DNA of 54,433 bases from Hahella ganghwensis DSM 17046. GTDB taxonomy: Bacteria; Pseudomonadota; Gammaproteobacteria; Pseudomonadales; Oleiphilaceae. Location of the stretch: assembly GCF_000376785.1 (NCBI RefSeq), contig NZ_AQXX01000099.1, positions 1 through 54,433 on the forward strand, in the 5' to 3' direction. This document shows, piece by piece, positions 43,488-53,129 of the stretch. The position numbers were made by a program, and so were the translations under genes. How positions within the stretch are numbered: the stretch's first letter is position 1; each line of letters opens with the position of its first letter. The notes under the pieces were generated by a model. The model did not search any database. It saw only the letters and a program-made list of their open reading frames with translations, and was not told the DNA's origin.

Positions 43488-46436
43488 TCAGCTGGAAAAC
43501 GGTATCGCGCCTGACTTCTGTGCCTGCCGCTGGAGCTGCACTGTCATATCTGCGGCTTCCAAGGGTCTTGCTACCAGGAAGCCCTGTATCGTGTTGCAAT
43601 TGTGTGCCGTCAGGAAATCCAGATGCTCCTGCAGCTCGACACCTTCTGCAATGACCTCCAGGTTAAGACTGTTCGCCAGGAGAATGATGGCTTTGGTTAT
43701 GGAAGCATCATCCGCATTCTGATGCACATCGCTGATAAACATGCGGTCGATTTTCAGAGCACTGATAGGGAATCGTTTAAGGTAAGCCAGAGAAGAATAA
43801 CCAGTGCCAAAGTCATCAATGGTAATGCTAATTCCCATATTCCTGAGACGGTTGAGCATTGCCTGGGTATGACTGGCATTCTCCATCAATGCACTTTCCG
43901 TTAATTCAAGATCCAATTGATCCGGGCTCAGCTCTGTGGACTTGAGTACATCGCGGACGACCAGTGGAAGGTTGGCTTGTCTGAGTTGATAAGCTGAGAC
44001 ATTCACAGAGACCTTGAGGTTACCCAGACCCATATCGTTCCAGATCCGGGCTTGCGTGCACGCGGTGTGCAATACTGTTTCGCCAATGCTCATGATCAGG
44101 CCGCTTTCTTCCGCCACCGGCACAAAGTCAGTGGGAGAGATCATGCCCAGTTCTGGGTGGCGCCACCTGACCAAGGCCTCTGCGCCGGTAATACGGCCGG
44201 CTTTTAGGGACACTTTGGGTTGGTAATACACTTCGAGTTGATTTCTCTGCACGGCCTTGCGCAGTTCGGATTCCATACTCAGTCGGCGGCTGGAAAGGTT
44301 TTGCAGCATACGACTGTAGAATTCGTAAGTGTTGCCCCCGAGATACTTGGCCTGGCGGACAGCGGTATTAGCCTGCTGCATGAGTGACTGGATTTCCCGG
44401 CCGTTATCCGGTGCCTGGGTGATGCCGATGGAGGTGGAGATAAAGTACTCCTGGGAATCAACAATATAAGGCGTTTTCAGGGCGTCGAGCAGTATTTCGC
44501 AAAACTTGGCCACCTGAACCCGATTATTGGCGGTCATGATAATGGCGAACTCATCACTACCCAGCCGTGCAACCGTATCAGCATCCTGGGAGTTGTCCGA
44601 AATCCTCAGGGCAACCTGTTTCAGTAGCTCATCGCCAATGTCGTGCCCCAGACTTTCGTTAATCTGCCGGAAACGATCGACATCAATCATCAGCAACGCC
44701 ACTTTGTCGCCGTTCTCGCGCATTTTTCTCAGGCGCTTGTGCAGCCGGTCCTTGAACAGTACCCGGTTGGCCAGGCCAGTTAAGTCATCGTAATTGAGTA
44801 AGTAGTGGAGTTTTTCGTTGGTTTCTTTGCGTTCAGTCAGGTCGGAAAAGAGGCCGGCATAGTGGGAAATCTTACCGTCATTATCAATGATCGCCTTAAG
44901 GTGGAGCCACTGGCTGTAGTAATCACCGTTTTTGCGCTTTTCATATAGCTCGCCTTGCCAGCTACCCTTAAGAACAAGCTCCTCCCGTATCAGAGAGAAC
45001 ACTTTTTCCTTATTGGGGGACTTGCTGAAGTCCTCCAGGCTTTTGCCAATGATCTCGTCGGCGGAAAAACCGGTAATGTGTTGGAAAGCATTATTGATGG
45101 TCAGAAAGCGCAATTCGCTGTCGAGCGCGAAAATCCCTTCAGAGGTGTGGTCAAATACCGATTTGGCCAGCCGTAGCTGCTCTTCCCGCTTCTGATCCAG
45201 GGTGATGTCTCGACGGGTCCCCAGGATTCTGGTAACCCGGCCTTGGCTGTCGGTGTTGACCACTTTGCCGCAGTCTTCTACCCACATCCAGTTGTTTTCA
45301 TCTATTTTGATCCGGTACTGCAGTCGGCAACGCTCGATTAACCCTTTGACGCAATTGGTGATTTGTCGACTGGCTTTTTCCAGGTCGTCCGGATGGACCA
45401 GGTTCTGTATTCGGCGGAAAAATTCGGTCGCGGAAATTTCCCGTGGGCCAAAGATCGGGTGGAAGTAGGACTGATAAACAGAATCGGTAGGAATGTCCCA
45501 GTCCCAGAGTGCGAGCCCTGTGGCTTCGATTGCCTGGGATAGCCGGGATTGGCTTTTCACCAGCGCATCACTGATGTTCTTGCGTAATTTGATCTGCTGG
45601 TTAAGGGCCCGGTTGGTTTCCGTCAGCGCTTCTGTTCGGTCCAGAATGATATTTTCCAGGTCTTTTTGGGTATCTCTAAGCTCATACTCAACCAATTCCC
45701 GTTGGGCGATCTCATGGGCAAGCTTGGTATTCAGTTCGTCTGCGGCGCTGCGTGCGTTTTCCTGGTAGTCGATTAATTTCTGGAACTGCAGTTTTTGGAT
45801 CAGATAGCGACCGGATGAAATAAACCACAACCCAGCCAGAGGATAGACAAATCCGCTGATAATCGCCGTTTGGGTCATCAGGGAACTGTCCAGTTGGCCT
45901 CCTGCAAAGCTGGAAGTAGCTACCCAGAGTAAAGGTATGACAAGCAGCAGAACAAAGGGGGTTAACCATATTCCCAGAAAGTAGGCCAGCAGACAGGCGC
46001 CGCCAAAACTCATGAGTGTAAGATTATGCTCCCAGTATTCCGGTGTGGTGTGGGCTGCATAAGCCGCGACAGGACCATAAGTGATGGCAATGGCGACAAT
46101 GATGCTGCTGAAAAGCACTGTGAGGGTCGCGATATTCTTTGGCAGATTAGGGGAATCATCACCAAGACGGTGTGGGATCAGCCGGCCAAGAAACATCACC
46201 AGTATGGCTTCTGCCAGCGCAAGGAACACAAATCCGAAAGATTGGCCTGGTTGTCCATAGACACTGAAGATGACCGTCAGGCTCAACGCAATCCCCACCA
46301 GAGATAAGGCTGCGTATGGAGCCATCTGGCTAACCCGCATCAACTGCTCACGACGGATCTCCAACGACTTTGGACGTGCCATGGCCGACATGAGGTGCAG
46401 GCTGTGTGCCGACTTATCGATGTTGTGTTGGTGCAT
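43488..46436 (-). CDS. Membrane PAS-PAS-GGDEF-EAL c-di-GMP protein
   Basis: 982 residues. N-terminal membrane sensor with about six helices (about 38-225), a coiled-coil linker (about 230-290), two PAS domains (about 295-425 and 428-550), GGDEF (about 555-715) and EAL (about 725-980). The GGDEF signature reads R-L-G-S-D-E-F: the second glycine is serine, so cyclase activity is doubtful. The EAL domain looks active: ITGAEALVRWRHPELG, and DDFGTGYSSLAYLKRFP with LKIDRMFI. Expected function: c-di-GMP phosphodiesterase, with GGDEF perhaps binding GTP to tune it. Start uncertain: ATG 46436 or ATG 46391 (MSAMARP). Confidence 0.92.
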   Translation of the reverse strand: MHQHNIDKSAHSLHLMSAMARPKSLEIRREQLMRVSQMAPYAALSLVGIALSLTVIFSVYGQPGQSFGFVFLALAEAILVMFLGRLIPHRLGDDSPNLPKNIATLTVLFSSIIVAIAITYGPVAAYAAHTTPEYWEHNLTLMSFGGACLLAYFLGIWLTPFVLLLVIPLLWVATSSFAGGQLDSSLMTQTAIISGFVYPLAGLWFISSGRYLIQKLQFQKLIDYQENARSAADELNTKLAHEIAQRELVEYELRDTQKDLENIILDRTEALTETNRALNQQIKLRKNISDALVKSQSRLSQAIEATGLALWDWDIPTDSVYQSYFHPIFGPREISATEFFRRIQNLVHPDDLEKASRQITNCVKGLIERCRLQYRIKIDENNWMWVEDCGKVVNTDSQGRVTRILGTRRDITLDQKREEQLRLAKSVFDHTSEGIFALDSELRFLTINNAFQHITGFSADEIIGKSLEDFSKSPNKEKVFSLIREELVLKGSWQGELYEKRKNGDYYSQWLHLKAIIDNDGKISHYAGLFSDLTERKETNEKLHYLLNYDDLTGLANRVLFKDRLHKRLRKMRENGDKVALLMIDVDRFRQINESLGHDIGDELLKQVALRISDNSQDADTVARLGSDEFAIIMTANNRVQVAKFCEILLDALKTPYIVDSQEYFISTSIGITQAPDNGREIQSLMQQANTAVRQAKYLGGNTYEFYSRMLQNLSSRRLSMESELRKAVQRNQLEVYYQPKVSLKAGRITGAEALVRWRHPELGMISPTDFVPVAEESGLIMSIGETVLHTACTQARIWNDMGLGNLKVSVNVSAYQLRQANLPLVVRDVLKSTELSPDQLDLELTESALMENASHTQAMLNRLRNMGISITIDDFGTGYSSLAYLKRFPISALKIDRMFISDVHQNADDASITKAIILLANSLNLEVIAEGVELQEHLDFLTAHNCNTIQGFLVARPLEAADMTVQLQRQAQKSGAIPFSS

Positions 46437-46791
46437 GTTTTAGTATAGTAGTTCACTCCCTTGGGAGTACCGCTGCGCAAATAGTCTGGCCAATGGCCTT
46501 ATATATGGTTACAGCCTTGTCTCAAGTGCGAACCCGTGCACCATCCGTGGCAGACCTGAGAGCCGCCCGGCTGTTGGGCATTCTGGACTAGGCCCAATCA
46601 TATACCGTGGCGGCGCGATATAGCCACCAGAACAAGTAATAAATAATGAGGTTTTGGTGGAAGTAAGGTGCGTAACCCTTTGTTATGTTTCGAGCCCTGC
46701 CTCTTTATAACTTTATATGGTCATGGGTACAAGTTTCATATTCGGCTGGAAAAGCCGAACCGTTCAAAAAACGCCAACGAATTAGAGGTAA
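46437..46791. other. Divergent intergenic region before uvrD
   Basis: No supported gene (a 61-codon frame at 46406-46591 has no family or ribosome-site support). GTGGC (46607-46611)/GCCAC (46623-46627) may form a small hairpin. I looked for a LexA box (CTG-N10-CAG) as in E. coli uvrD and found none. The uvrD ribosome site is GAGGT just before 46792. Confidence 0.4.
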
Positions 46792-48975
46792 ATGGAAAAT
46801 ATGGATGTCACCGCTGTGATAGATCCCCTGAATGACGCACAACGCCAAGCGGTGACTTCCAGTGCGCGAAATTTACTGGTTTTGGCTGGTGCCGGAAGTG
46901 GTAAGACTCGTGCACTGGTTCATCGCATGGCCTGGCTGATTCAGGTGGATAACCTAAACCCTAATGCCATCCTGGCTGTGACCTTTACCAATAAAGCGGC
47001 CAAGGAAATGAGACATCGGGTGGAAGAATTGATGCATTTGCCAACTCGGGGAATGTGGATTGGTACTTTCCATAGTCTGGCTCACCGGCTACTCAGGGCT
47101 CACTGGCGAGAAGCAGGATTACCGGAAAGCTTTCAGGTGATCGATTCAGATGACCAACAAAGGATGATCAAACGCGTTATCAAGCAGTTGGGGCTGGATG
47201 AAGCCAAGTGGCCCGCACGTCAGGCGCAGTACTTCATCAACCAGCAGAAAGATGAAGGTGTGCGACCTGCCAATCTGGACCCAGGTTCGGACCTCTGGCA
47301 GCAGACCATGGCCAAAGTCTATCAATTGTACGATGAACAATGTCGTCAGTCCGGGCTGGTGGATTTTGGAGAACTTTTGCTGCGTTCCCATGAACTTTGG
47401 CTGCAGAAGCCGGATCTCCTTCAGCACTATCAACATCGTTTTCGTCATATTCTGGTAGACGAGTTTCAGGATACCAATACGATTCAGTATGCGTGGCTCA
47501 GAGTACTTGCCGGGCAGCATGTGCCCTTGACCGTGGTAGGAGATGATGACCAGTCTATTTATGGTTGGCGCGGTGCAAAAATTGAAAATATTCAGAAGTT
47601 TCAGCAGGATCTTGCGCCTGTTGAAATGGTGCGGCTGGAGCAGAACTATCGATCAACCGGAGCGATCCTTAAGGCGGCCAACCGGGTGATTTCCAACAAT
47701 CCAAGTCGACTGGGGAAAGAACTCTGGACAGATCAGGGTGAGGGTGAGCCGATAGATTGCTATGCCGCTTTCAACGAGCAGGACGAAGCCAACTACATTG
47801 TGGAATCTTTGCAGCAGTGGGTTGAGCAGGGGCGATATCGGGCTGAAGTGGCGATTCTCTACCGTTCCAACGTCCAGTCCCGGGTGATGGAAGAAGCATT
47901 GATTCGTCATGGTGTTCCATATCGAATCTATGGCGGTTTGCGGTTTTATGATCGGCTGGAAGTCAGGAATGCGCTGGCCTATCTGCGTTTGATTCGTTAC
48001 CCCCATGATGATGCGGCATTTGAAAGAATCGTCAATGTTCCAGCCCGTGGTATAGGGGCAAAATCACTGGAGATGCTGCGCGAAACAGCTCAGCAAATGG
48101 GCTCCTCGTTATGGCAATCGGCGCTTCGTCTGGTAGAGCAAGGGGCAATGAAAGGGAAAGCCCGCTCCGGATTGGAAACGTTGATATTGACAGTCAAGGA
48201 TCTGCAGGAATTTTCTTTGGATCATGGGCTACAGGAGCTGACCAAGCAGATGCTGGAGAATACCGGTCTGCTGGATTTCCATGCCAGTGAGAAGGGTGAA
48301 AAAGGAGAGGCCCGCAAGGAAAACCTGTTGGAGATGGTCAACGCGGTTGCTGAGTATGAGCAATCGGAAGACGAACCTCTGGCTGAATTTCTGGCACAGG
48401 CTGCTCTGGATGCCGGCGAACAGCAGGCCGATGTGGATCAGGATGCCGTACAGCTGATGACATTACATTCCGCCAAAGGTCTGGAATTTCCACTGGTATT
48501 TTTAACCGGTATGGAAGAAGAACTCTTTCCCCATGCAATGGCTTTGGAAGAGGCCGGTCGTCTGGAAGAGGAGCGGCGACTCTGTTATGTGGGAATTACC
48601 CGGGCGATGGAAAAGTTGGTCATGACATTTGCTGAAAGCCGCCGATTATATGGACAGGACAAATATCACAGTATTTCCCGTTTCGTGCGTGAGATTCCCC
48701 CCGAGCTTTTAAGAGAGGTCAGGCTTCGGTCGGTGATCAGTAAGCCGTTGTTCTGGGATCGCCAACCGGGGGGGGCGTATGGTAGCGGCAGCAGTGGATC
48801 TGATAGCGAGCAAGCCCAGTTCGCCCTAGGCCAGCGGGTTCGACATGAGCGTTACGGTGATGGTGTGGTCTTGAACTATGAAGGTCAGGGACCGCATGCC
48901 AGAATTCAGGTTAACTTCGATGATGAAGGCAGTAAGTGGCTGATACTGTCCTATGCGAAACTGCAAACCTTATAG
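46792..48975 (+). CDS. uvrD: DNA helicase II
   Basis: 727 residues, normal for UvrD. Superfamily 1A helicase motifs in order: Q-motif LNDAQRQAV, I LAGAGSGKTR (K38), Ia VTFTNKAAKEMRHR, II DEFQDTN, III VVGDDDQSIYGWRGA, IV LEQNYRST, V LMTLHSAKGLEFPLVFLTGMEEELFPH, VI LCYVGITRAMEKL. The C-terminus has the Tudor-like tail (VRHERYGDGVVLNYEGQ) that contacts RNA polymerase in UvrD. Unwinds DNA in nucleotide excision and mismatch repair. Start ATG 46792 or ATG 46801. Divergent from the GGDEF-EAL gene. Confidence 0.95.
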   Translation: MENMDVTAVIDPLNDAQRQAVTSSARNLLVLAGAGSGKTRALVHRMAWLIQVDNLNPNAILAVTFTNKAAKEMRHRVEELMHLPTRGMWIGTFHSLAHRLLRAHWREAGLPESFQVIDSDDQQRMIKRVIKQLGLDEAKWPARQAQYFINQQKDEGVRPANLDPGSDLWQQTMAKVYQLYDEQCRQSGLVDFGELLLRSHELWLQKPDLLQHYQHRFRHILVDEFQDTNTIQYAWLRVLAGQHVPLTVVGDDDQSIYGWRGAKIENIQKFQQDLAPVEMVRLEQNYRSTGAILKAANRVISNNPSRLGKELWTDQGEGEPIDCYAAFNEQDEANYIVESLQQWVEQGRYRAEVAILYRSNVQSRVMEEALIRHGVPYRIYGGLRFYDRLEVRNALAYLRLIRYPHDDAAFERIVNVPARGIGAKSLEMLRETAQQMGSSLWQSALRLVEQGAMKGKARSGLETLILTVKDLQEFSLDHGLQELTKQMLENTGLLDFHASEKGEKGEARKENLLEMVNAVAEYEQSEDEPLAEFLAQAALDAGEQQADVDQDAVQLMTLHSAKGLEFPLVFLTGMEEELFPHAMALEEAGRLEEERRLCYVGITRAMEKLVMTFAESRRLYGQDKYHSISRFVREIPPELLREVRLRSVISKPLFWDRQPGGAYGSGSSGSDSEQAQFALGQRVRHERYGDGVVLNYEGQGPHARIQVNFDDEGSKWLILSYAKLQTL

Positions 48976-49204
48976 TCGGCGTTAGGTATCCGGAGCAGGT
49001 TTTTCCCTGTTTGTTCCGGATACGACTTATGTCGTTGTGACATGAAAGGGGCAAGGTGTTCATTTGCAGGAAATTGCGGTTATACTTGCGTCGCAAGGGT
49101 TTAGGTACAAGTAATCAACCAGGTCTTGCTCTGCCCGCCGGTATCGTGAGAGGTCATCGAGTGAGGGCGAGATACTGACAAGAATAATTAGAAGGAGATA
49201 TCAC

Positions 49205-50311
49205 ATGAAATTTCGTTACCTGATGTCTATTGTCGGCGCGGGCCTGTTGGGTTCCATGCTCGTCGGCTGTTCTCAGGACAAGCAGGAAACTGCCCCCGCC
49301 AAAGCGGTCGAAGCACCCGCACCCAAGACAATCAACTGGAAACTGGTGACAACCTGGCCGAAGAACTTCCCTGGTCTGGGTGAAGCTCCGGAGCATTTTG
49401 CGAAAGAAGTTGACCGGATGAGTAACGGTCGTCTGAAAATCAAGGTTTATGGAGCCGGTGAACTGGTGCCTGCATTGGAGGTTTTTGATGCGGTATCACA
49501 AGGTACAGCAGAAGCAGGCCATGGTGCAGCATATTATTGGAAAGGCAAAGTGCCGGCCGCACAGTTTTTTGCCACAGTGCCTTTTGGTCTCAATGCGCAG
49601 GAGCTGAACTCCTGGGTATCATACGGTGGAGGGCTTGAGCTTTGGGAAGAAGTGTATGAGCCCTTTGGTGTGATTCCGATGCTCGGTGGCAATACCGGCG
49701 TCCAGATGGGGGGATGGTTTAACAAGGAAATCAACTCCCTTGAGGATCTGCAAGGCTTGAAAATGCGGATACCTGGACTGGGTGGAGAAGTTCTGCAGCG
49801 CGCAGGGGGAACGCCTGTACAGCTACCTGGCGGCGAGATATTCACAGCCCTTCAGACTGGCACGATAGACGCTACCGAGTGGGTTGGTCCGTATAATGAT
49901 CTGGCATTTGGTCTGCATAAAGCTGCCAAATACTATTACTATCCTGGCTGGCATGAGCCTGGTACCGCATTGGAGTTCACTTTCAACAAGAAAGCGTTTG
50001 AAGCGTTGCCAGAAGACCTGCAGGCGATCGTGGAGATCGCTGCCAAAGCGATCAACCAGGATATGCTGGATGAGTATACTGCACGCAATAACTCGGCGTT
50101 GGAAGAGTTAGTGAACAATCACGGGATTGAAGTAAGACGCTACCCGGATGAAGTGCTGGCCCAGTTGAAAGTGATTTCCAAGCAGACAGTGAAAGAAATC
50201 GCAGATAACGATCCTGCCGTGAAGAAAGTGTACGACTCGTTTGAGAGTTTCCGTGCGAAGGTTGAGAAGTACCATGAGATTTCTGAGAAGGCTTACATCA
50301 ACGCTCGTTAA
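49205..50311 (+). CDS. dctP: TRAP transporter substrate-binding protein (DctP family, lipoprotein)
   Basis: 368 residues with a lipobox L-V-G-C (cysteine 22), so it is a lipid-anchored periplasmic binder; most TRAP binders are soluble. It belongs to the TakP-like group: TTWPKNFPGLGEAPEHFAKEV, YGAGELVPALEVFDAVSQG, the ligand arginine in LKMRIPGLGGEVLQR, and IDATEWVGPYNDLAFGL. Relatives bind 2-oxo acids, lactate or aromatic carboxylates, often with a metal ion. Strong ribosome site AAGGAGATATCAC. Membrane partners DctM/DctQ are encoded 0.7 kb downstream on the other strand. Confidence 0.92.
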   Translation: MKFRYLMSIVGAGLLGSMLVGCSQDKQETAPAKAVEAPAPKTINWKLVTTWPKNFPGLGEAPEHFAKEVDRMSNGRLKIKVYGAGELVPALEVFDAVSQGTAEAGHGAAYYWKGKVPAAQFFATVPFGLNAQELNSWVSYGGGLELWEEVYEPFGVIPMLGGNTGVQMGGWFNKEINSLEDLQGLKMRIPGLGGEVLQRAGGTPVQLPGGEIFTALQTGTIDATEWVGPYNDLAFGLHKAAKYYYYPGWHEPGTALEFTFNKKAFEALPEDLQAIVEIAAKAINQDMLDEYTARNNSALEELVNNHGIEVRRYPDEVLAQLKVISKQTVKEIADNDPAVKKVYDSFESFRAKVEKYHEISEKAYINAR

Positions 50312-50344
50312 ACAAACAACCTTTGTTGATAGGTAAGATCCGCT

Positions 50345-50372
50345 AAATAAGCCCGCGTAAGCGGGCTTATTT
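50345..50372. terminator. Bidirectional terminator between dctP and the YciA-type gene
   Basis: AAATAAGCCCGC (50345-50356) and GCGGGCTTATTT (50361-50372) are a perfect 12-bp stem with a GTAA loop, symmetrical in both strands between two convergent genes. Confidence 0.9.
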
Positions 50373-50381
50373 ATGCGTGAG

Positions 50382-50780
50382 TCATCGGGCCTTATTCGGT
50401 ACCGGGCGTATTCTGCCAGTGGCGTCAATGGCCACAAGGACAAACTTGCCTTCGGTAACTTTCCGGGGCTGCTGGCTGGTTAAGTCCCGAGTCCACACTT
50501 CCACTTCGATATGAATGGAGCTGGTACCTATTTCTTCAACCCGGGTATAGCAGCTGACTTCTGCGCCGACTCGCACAGGGGAAATGAAGTCCAGCTGTTT
50601 GATGGATACGGTTGCTGTGCGACCTTCTGCCAGGCGGCCGGCAGTATTGGAGGCGGCCAGATCCATTTGTGAGACCAACCATCCTGCATGGATATCGCCA
50701 TTGGGGTTGGTATCTCTCTCTAGAGCGATTACCCGCAAAGACAATTCGCCTCCGGGAGCTGCGCGGTCTGATGTTGTCAT
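50382..50780 (-). CDS. YciA-type acyl-CoA thioesterase
   Basis: 132 residues, the usual length of YciA-like hotdog enzymes. Recognition: SLRVIALERDTNPNGDIHAGWLVSQMDLAA with the catalytic-region asparagine/aspartate and D-L-A-A, then RTATVSIKQLDFISPVRVGAEVSCYTRV. Hydrolyses acyl-CoAs of varied chain length. Cytoplasmic. It sits between dctP (opposite strand) and the dctQ-dctM pair but has no obvious link to transport. Confidence 0.85.
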   Translation of the reverse strand: MTTSDRAAPGGELSLRVIALERDTNPNGDIHAGWLVSQMDLAASNTAGRLAEGRTATVSIKQLDFISPVRVGAEVSCYTRVEEIGTSSIHIEVEVWTRDLTSQQPRKVTEGKFVLVAIDATGRIRPVPNKAR

Positions 50781-50990
50781 GTCAATTACTCACCCATTAG
50801 TCAGGTATTACCCGTCGTGATACTTGTTTTGTAGCCCTGCGCGATGTGTCCGCGGTGCTGATATTTTGGGGCTGACGATGCAAATCTCAATGAATGACGG
50901 GGAGTTTCGGCATGATAAGAACCAAAACCCCCGTCAGTCACTCAGTATAGAAGTTCCGTAGAGATGGCGTTATTAACCTTTGGATATCTG

Positions 50991-52373
50991 TTACGGACCA
51001 TATACAACCTCCGGGAGCCAGGTTGCCAGGTCAGGCCAAGCAGCTAGCAGGGCCAGCATGATGACCTGTATCCCGATAAAGGGAACCACGCCTTTATAAA
51101 TATCGATGGTTTTCACTGAACTCGGCGCCACGCCCCGCAGATAAAAGAGTGAAAAGCCAAACGGCGGAGTCAGGAAAGATGTCTGCAGATTCAAACCGAT
51201 CATGATGCCGAGCCAGATCGGGTCCACCCCCATCGCCAGCAAGACTGGCCCTACAATAGGGACGACGACAAAAGTAATCTCGATAAAATCCAGGATAAAA
51301 CCAAGTAGAAAGATCACTACCATGACGACCAAAACCGCCATAAAAACCCCACCGGGCATGGTATCGAAGAGGTGTTCGATCAATTCATCGCCGCCGTAGG
51401 CCCTGAATACCAACGAAAAGATTGTGGCGCCGATCAGTATCATAAAGACCATGCAGGTTACCCGGGTAGTTTGCTGGCACACATCCCTGACTACCGAATA
51501 AGTGAACTGACCTCTGATCGCTGCCAGAATCATCGCGCCGAAGGCTCCGACACCTGCGGCCTCGGTGGGTGTGGCAATACCCCCGAGTATCGAACCCAGC
51601 ACGGCAATAATCAGGGTTAATGGAGGCGTCAGATCCTTGAACAGGGATAGTTCTCTTTCATGCAATTCTTTCCGACTAACGGATTCCCCTGAAGGCACCA
51701 GATTGGGTTTCATGACTGCCAGGACAAGAATATAAAGAATGTACAGACCGACGAGAACCAGGCCGGGGATCAGCGCACCGACAAACAGGTCCCCCACCGA
51801 AACGGTTTTGGGACTGAATATGCCCATATCTCGCTGCGCTTGCTGGTAGGCACTGGAAAGCACGTCCCCAAGCAGTACAAGGGCAATGGAAGGGGGAATG
51901 ATCTGTCCCAGAGTGCCGGTGGCGCAAATGGTACCGGTCGCTACGGAAGGGGCGTATCCCTTTCTCAGCATGGTTGGCAGAGAGATCAGCCCCATCGTCA
52001 CCACAGTTGCCCCGACGATACCGGTACTGGCAGCCAGCAGCATACCTACAACTGCCACGGATATACCCAGGCCGCCCCGGATTCCACTAAACACAACGGC
52101 CATACTTTCCAGGAGGTTTTCCGCCACTTTGGACTTCTGCAACATACAGCCCATGAAGACGAAAAGAGGAACGGCAATCAGCGTTTGATTGTTGATTAAG
52201 CCATATAACCGGCTGGGTGTCGCCTGTAGAAATGAAGGATCGAAAATATTAAAAACAGACCCGATGGCGGCAAAGGCGAGAGCTGTACCTGCCAGTGAAA
52301 ACGCCACAGGGTAGCCGCAAATCAGTACCAGGCAAACTACACCAAACATGATCAGAGACATGTATTCAACCAT
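50991..52373 (-). CDS. dctM: TRAP transporter large permease
   Basis: 460 residues with about 12-13 membrane helices, the DctM family (ion-transporter superfamily). Typical pieces: LQATPSRLYGLINNQTLIAVPLFVFMG, TGTICATGTLGQIIPPSIALVLLGD, and FLLGFILDFIEITFVVVPIVGPVL. The larger helix-rich form with a long cytoplasmic loop (about 170-235) fits DctM paired with TakP-like binders. Catalyses sodium-coupled uptake. Starts 8 bases inside the end of dctQ, so the two are coupled. ATG 52373 or ATG 52361 can be the start. Confidence 0.93.
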   Translation of the reverse strand: MVEYMSLIMFGVVCLVLICGYPVAFSLAGTALAFAAIGSVFNIFDPSFLQATPSRLYGLINNQTLIAVPLFVFMGCMLQKSKVAENLLESMAVVFSGIRGGLGISVAVVGMLLAASTGIVGATVVTMGLISLPTMLRKGYAPSVATGTICATGTLGQIIPPSIALVLLGDVLSSAYQQAQRDMGIFSPKTVSVGDLFVGALIPGLVLVGLYILYILVLAVMKPNLVPSGESVSRKELHERELSLFKDLTPPLTLIIAVLGSILGGIATPTEAAGVGAFGAMILAAIRGQFTYSVVRDVCQQTTRVTCMVFMILIGATIFSLVFRAYGGDELIEHLFDTMPGGVFMAVLVVMVVIFLLGFILDFIEITFVVVPIVGPVLLAMGVDPIWLGIMIGLNLQTSFLTPPFGFSLFYLRGVAPSSVKTIDIYKGVVPFIGIQVIMLALLAAWPDLATWLPEVVYGP

Positions 52374-52896
52374 TGCTTGCCTCCAGGTCCGGACGGATCA
52401 GCGTTGTGATGGAGCGCAAGACCTCTGCAATTCCCTGTAGTCCAAGTACCACCACCAAACCGAGGATCAGGGTTTTGAGTACATAGACATACGGGAGACC
52501 GGCGGCTTCCTGGGAAACTTCTTTGAACTGCCAGCTTTGTTGGACATAGGGCCAACTCTCAACCCATATGTAGCCCAGAGTAGGAAGTAGCAAGAGCAGG
52601 GTGCCCAACAGATTGACGAGGGCTTTGCCTCTGGGTGAAAAGCGTTGATACAGAATATCGACGCGAACGTGTTCGTTATATTTCAATGTATAGGCCGAAC
52701 CCAACAGGAATATTGCACCGTGGAGATAAATGACGCCTTCCTGAAGGGCGATGGAGCTGTTATTGAAAACATAGCGGAGTACAACGACCAGGACTGTGCC
52801 TAAGACCATACCGATGTTCAGCCAGGAAACAAGCCTCCCGGTATGCTCGGTGAAGGTGTCAATCAACCTGGTCAGGCCGATCAAGGACTGCAACAT
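52366..52896 (-). CDS. dctQ: TRAP transporter small permease
   Basis: 176 residues, four membrane helices (about 23-43, 50-72, 92-113, 138-160), typical of DctQ. SIALQEGVIYLHGAIFLLGSAYTLKYNEHVRVDILY is the conserved Q/E-rich middle. It pairs with DctM in the inner membrane. First gene of the dctQ-dctM pair; the matching binder gene dctP is on the opposite strand. Confidence 0.9.
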   Translation of the reverse strand: MLQSLIGLTRLIDTFTEHTGRLVSWLNIGMVLGTVLVVVLRYVFNNSSIALQEGVIYLHGAIFLLGSAYTLKYNEHVRVDILYQRFSPRGKALVNLLGTLLLLLPTLGYIWVESWPYVQQSWQFKEVSQEAAGLPYVYVLKTLILGLVVVLGLQGIAEVLRSITTLIRPDLEASNG

Positions 52897-53037
52897 ACTT
52901 TACTTCCCTTTTATTGTTTTAAACGCTGCTGAGATACCATCAGAGTCAGTGCAGAACGCTGAAATTCAACAGTTTACCGAGTGTCTTGAGGAAAATCGAT
53001 CTTCACGAAAGAAATATAGGTGTCACATTAATTTCGG

Positions 53038-53071
53038 GTGTAACAATAGTGTCATATATCATTTGTATAGT
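53038..53071 (+). promoter_or_regulatory. Pho box and -10 element of pstS
   Basis: GTGTAACAATAGTGTCAT (53038-53055) matches the Pho box consensus CTGTCATAWAWCTGTCAY at most positions, with the TGTNA cores 11 bases apart; TGTCACA at 53021-53027 may be an additional half-site. TATAGT (53066-53071), 10 bases after the box, is a suitable -10 element, so the box replaces the -35 as in PhoB-activated promoters. Confidence 0.7.
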
Positions 53072-53129
53072 TTTCGCCAATCCGACGAACCCATCGGATG
53101 CGTCGAAATAAAACCAGGAGTTAATCCCT

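Noticed and set aside
46406-46591. 61-codon + strand frame before uvrD
   Set aside because: Overlaps the start of the GGDEF-EAL gene and has no ribosome site or homology I can recognise.
46437-46791. LexA box upstream of uvrD
   Set aside because: No CTG-N10-CAG pattern with flanking T/A found.
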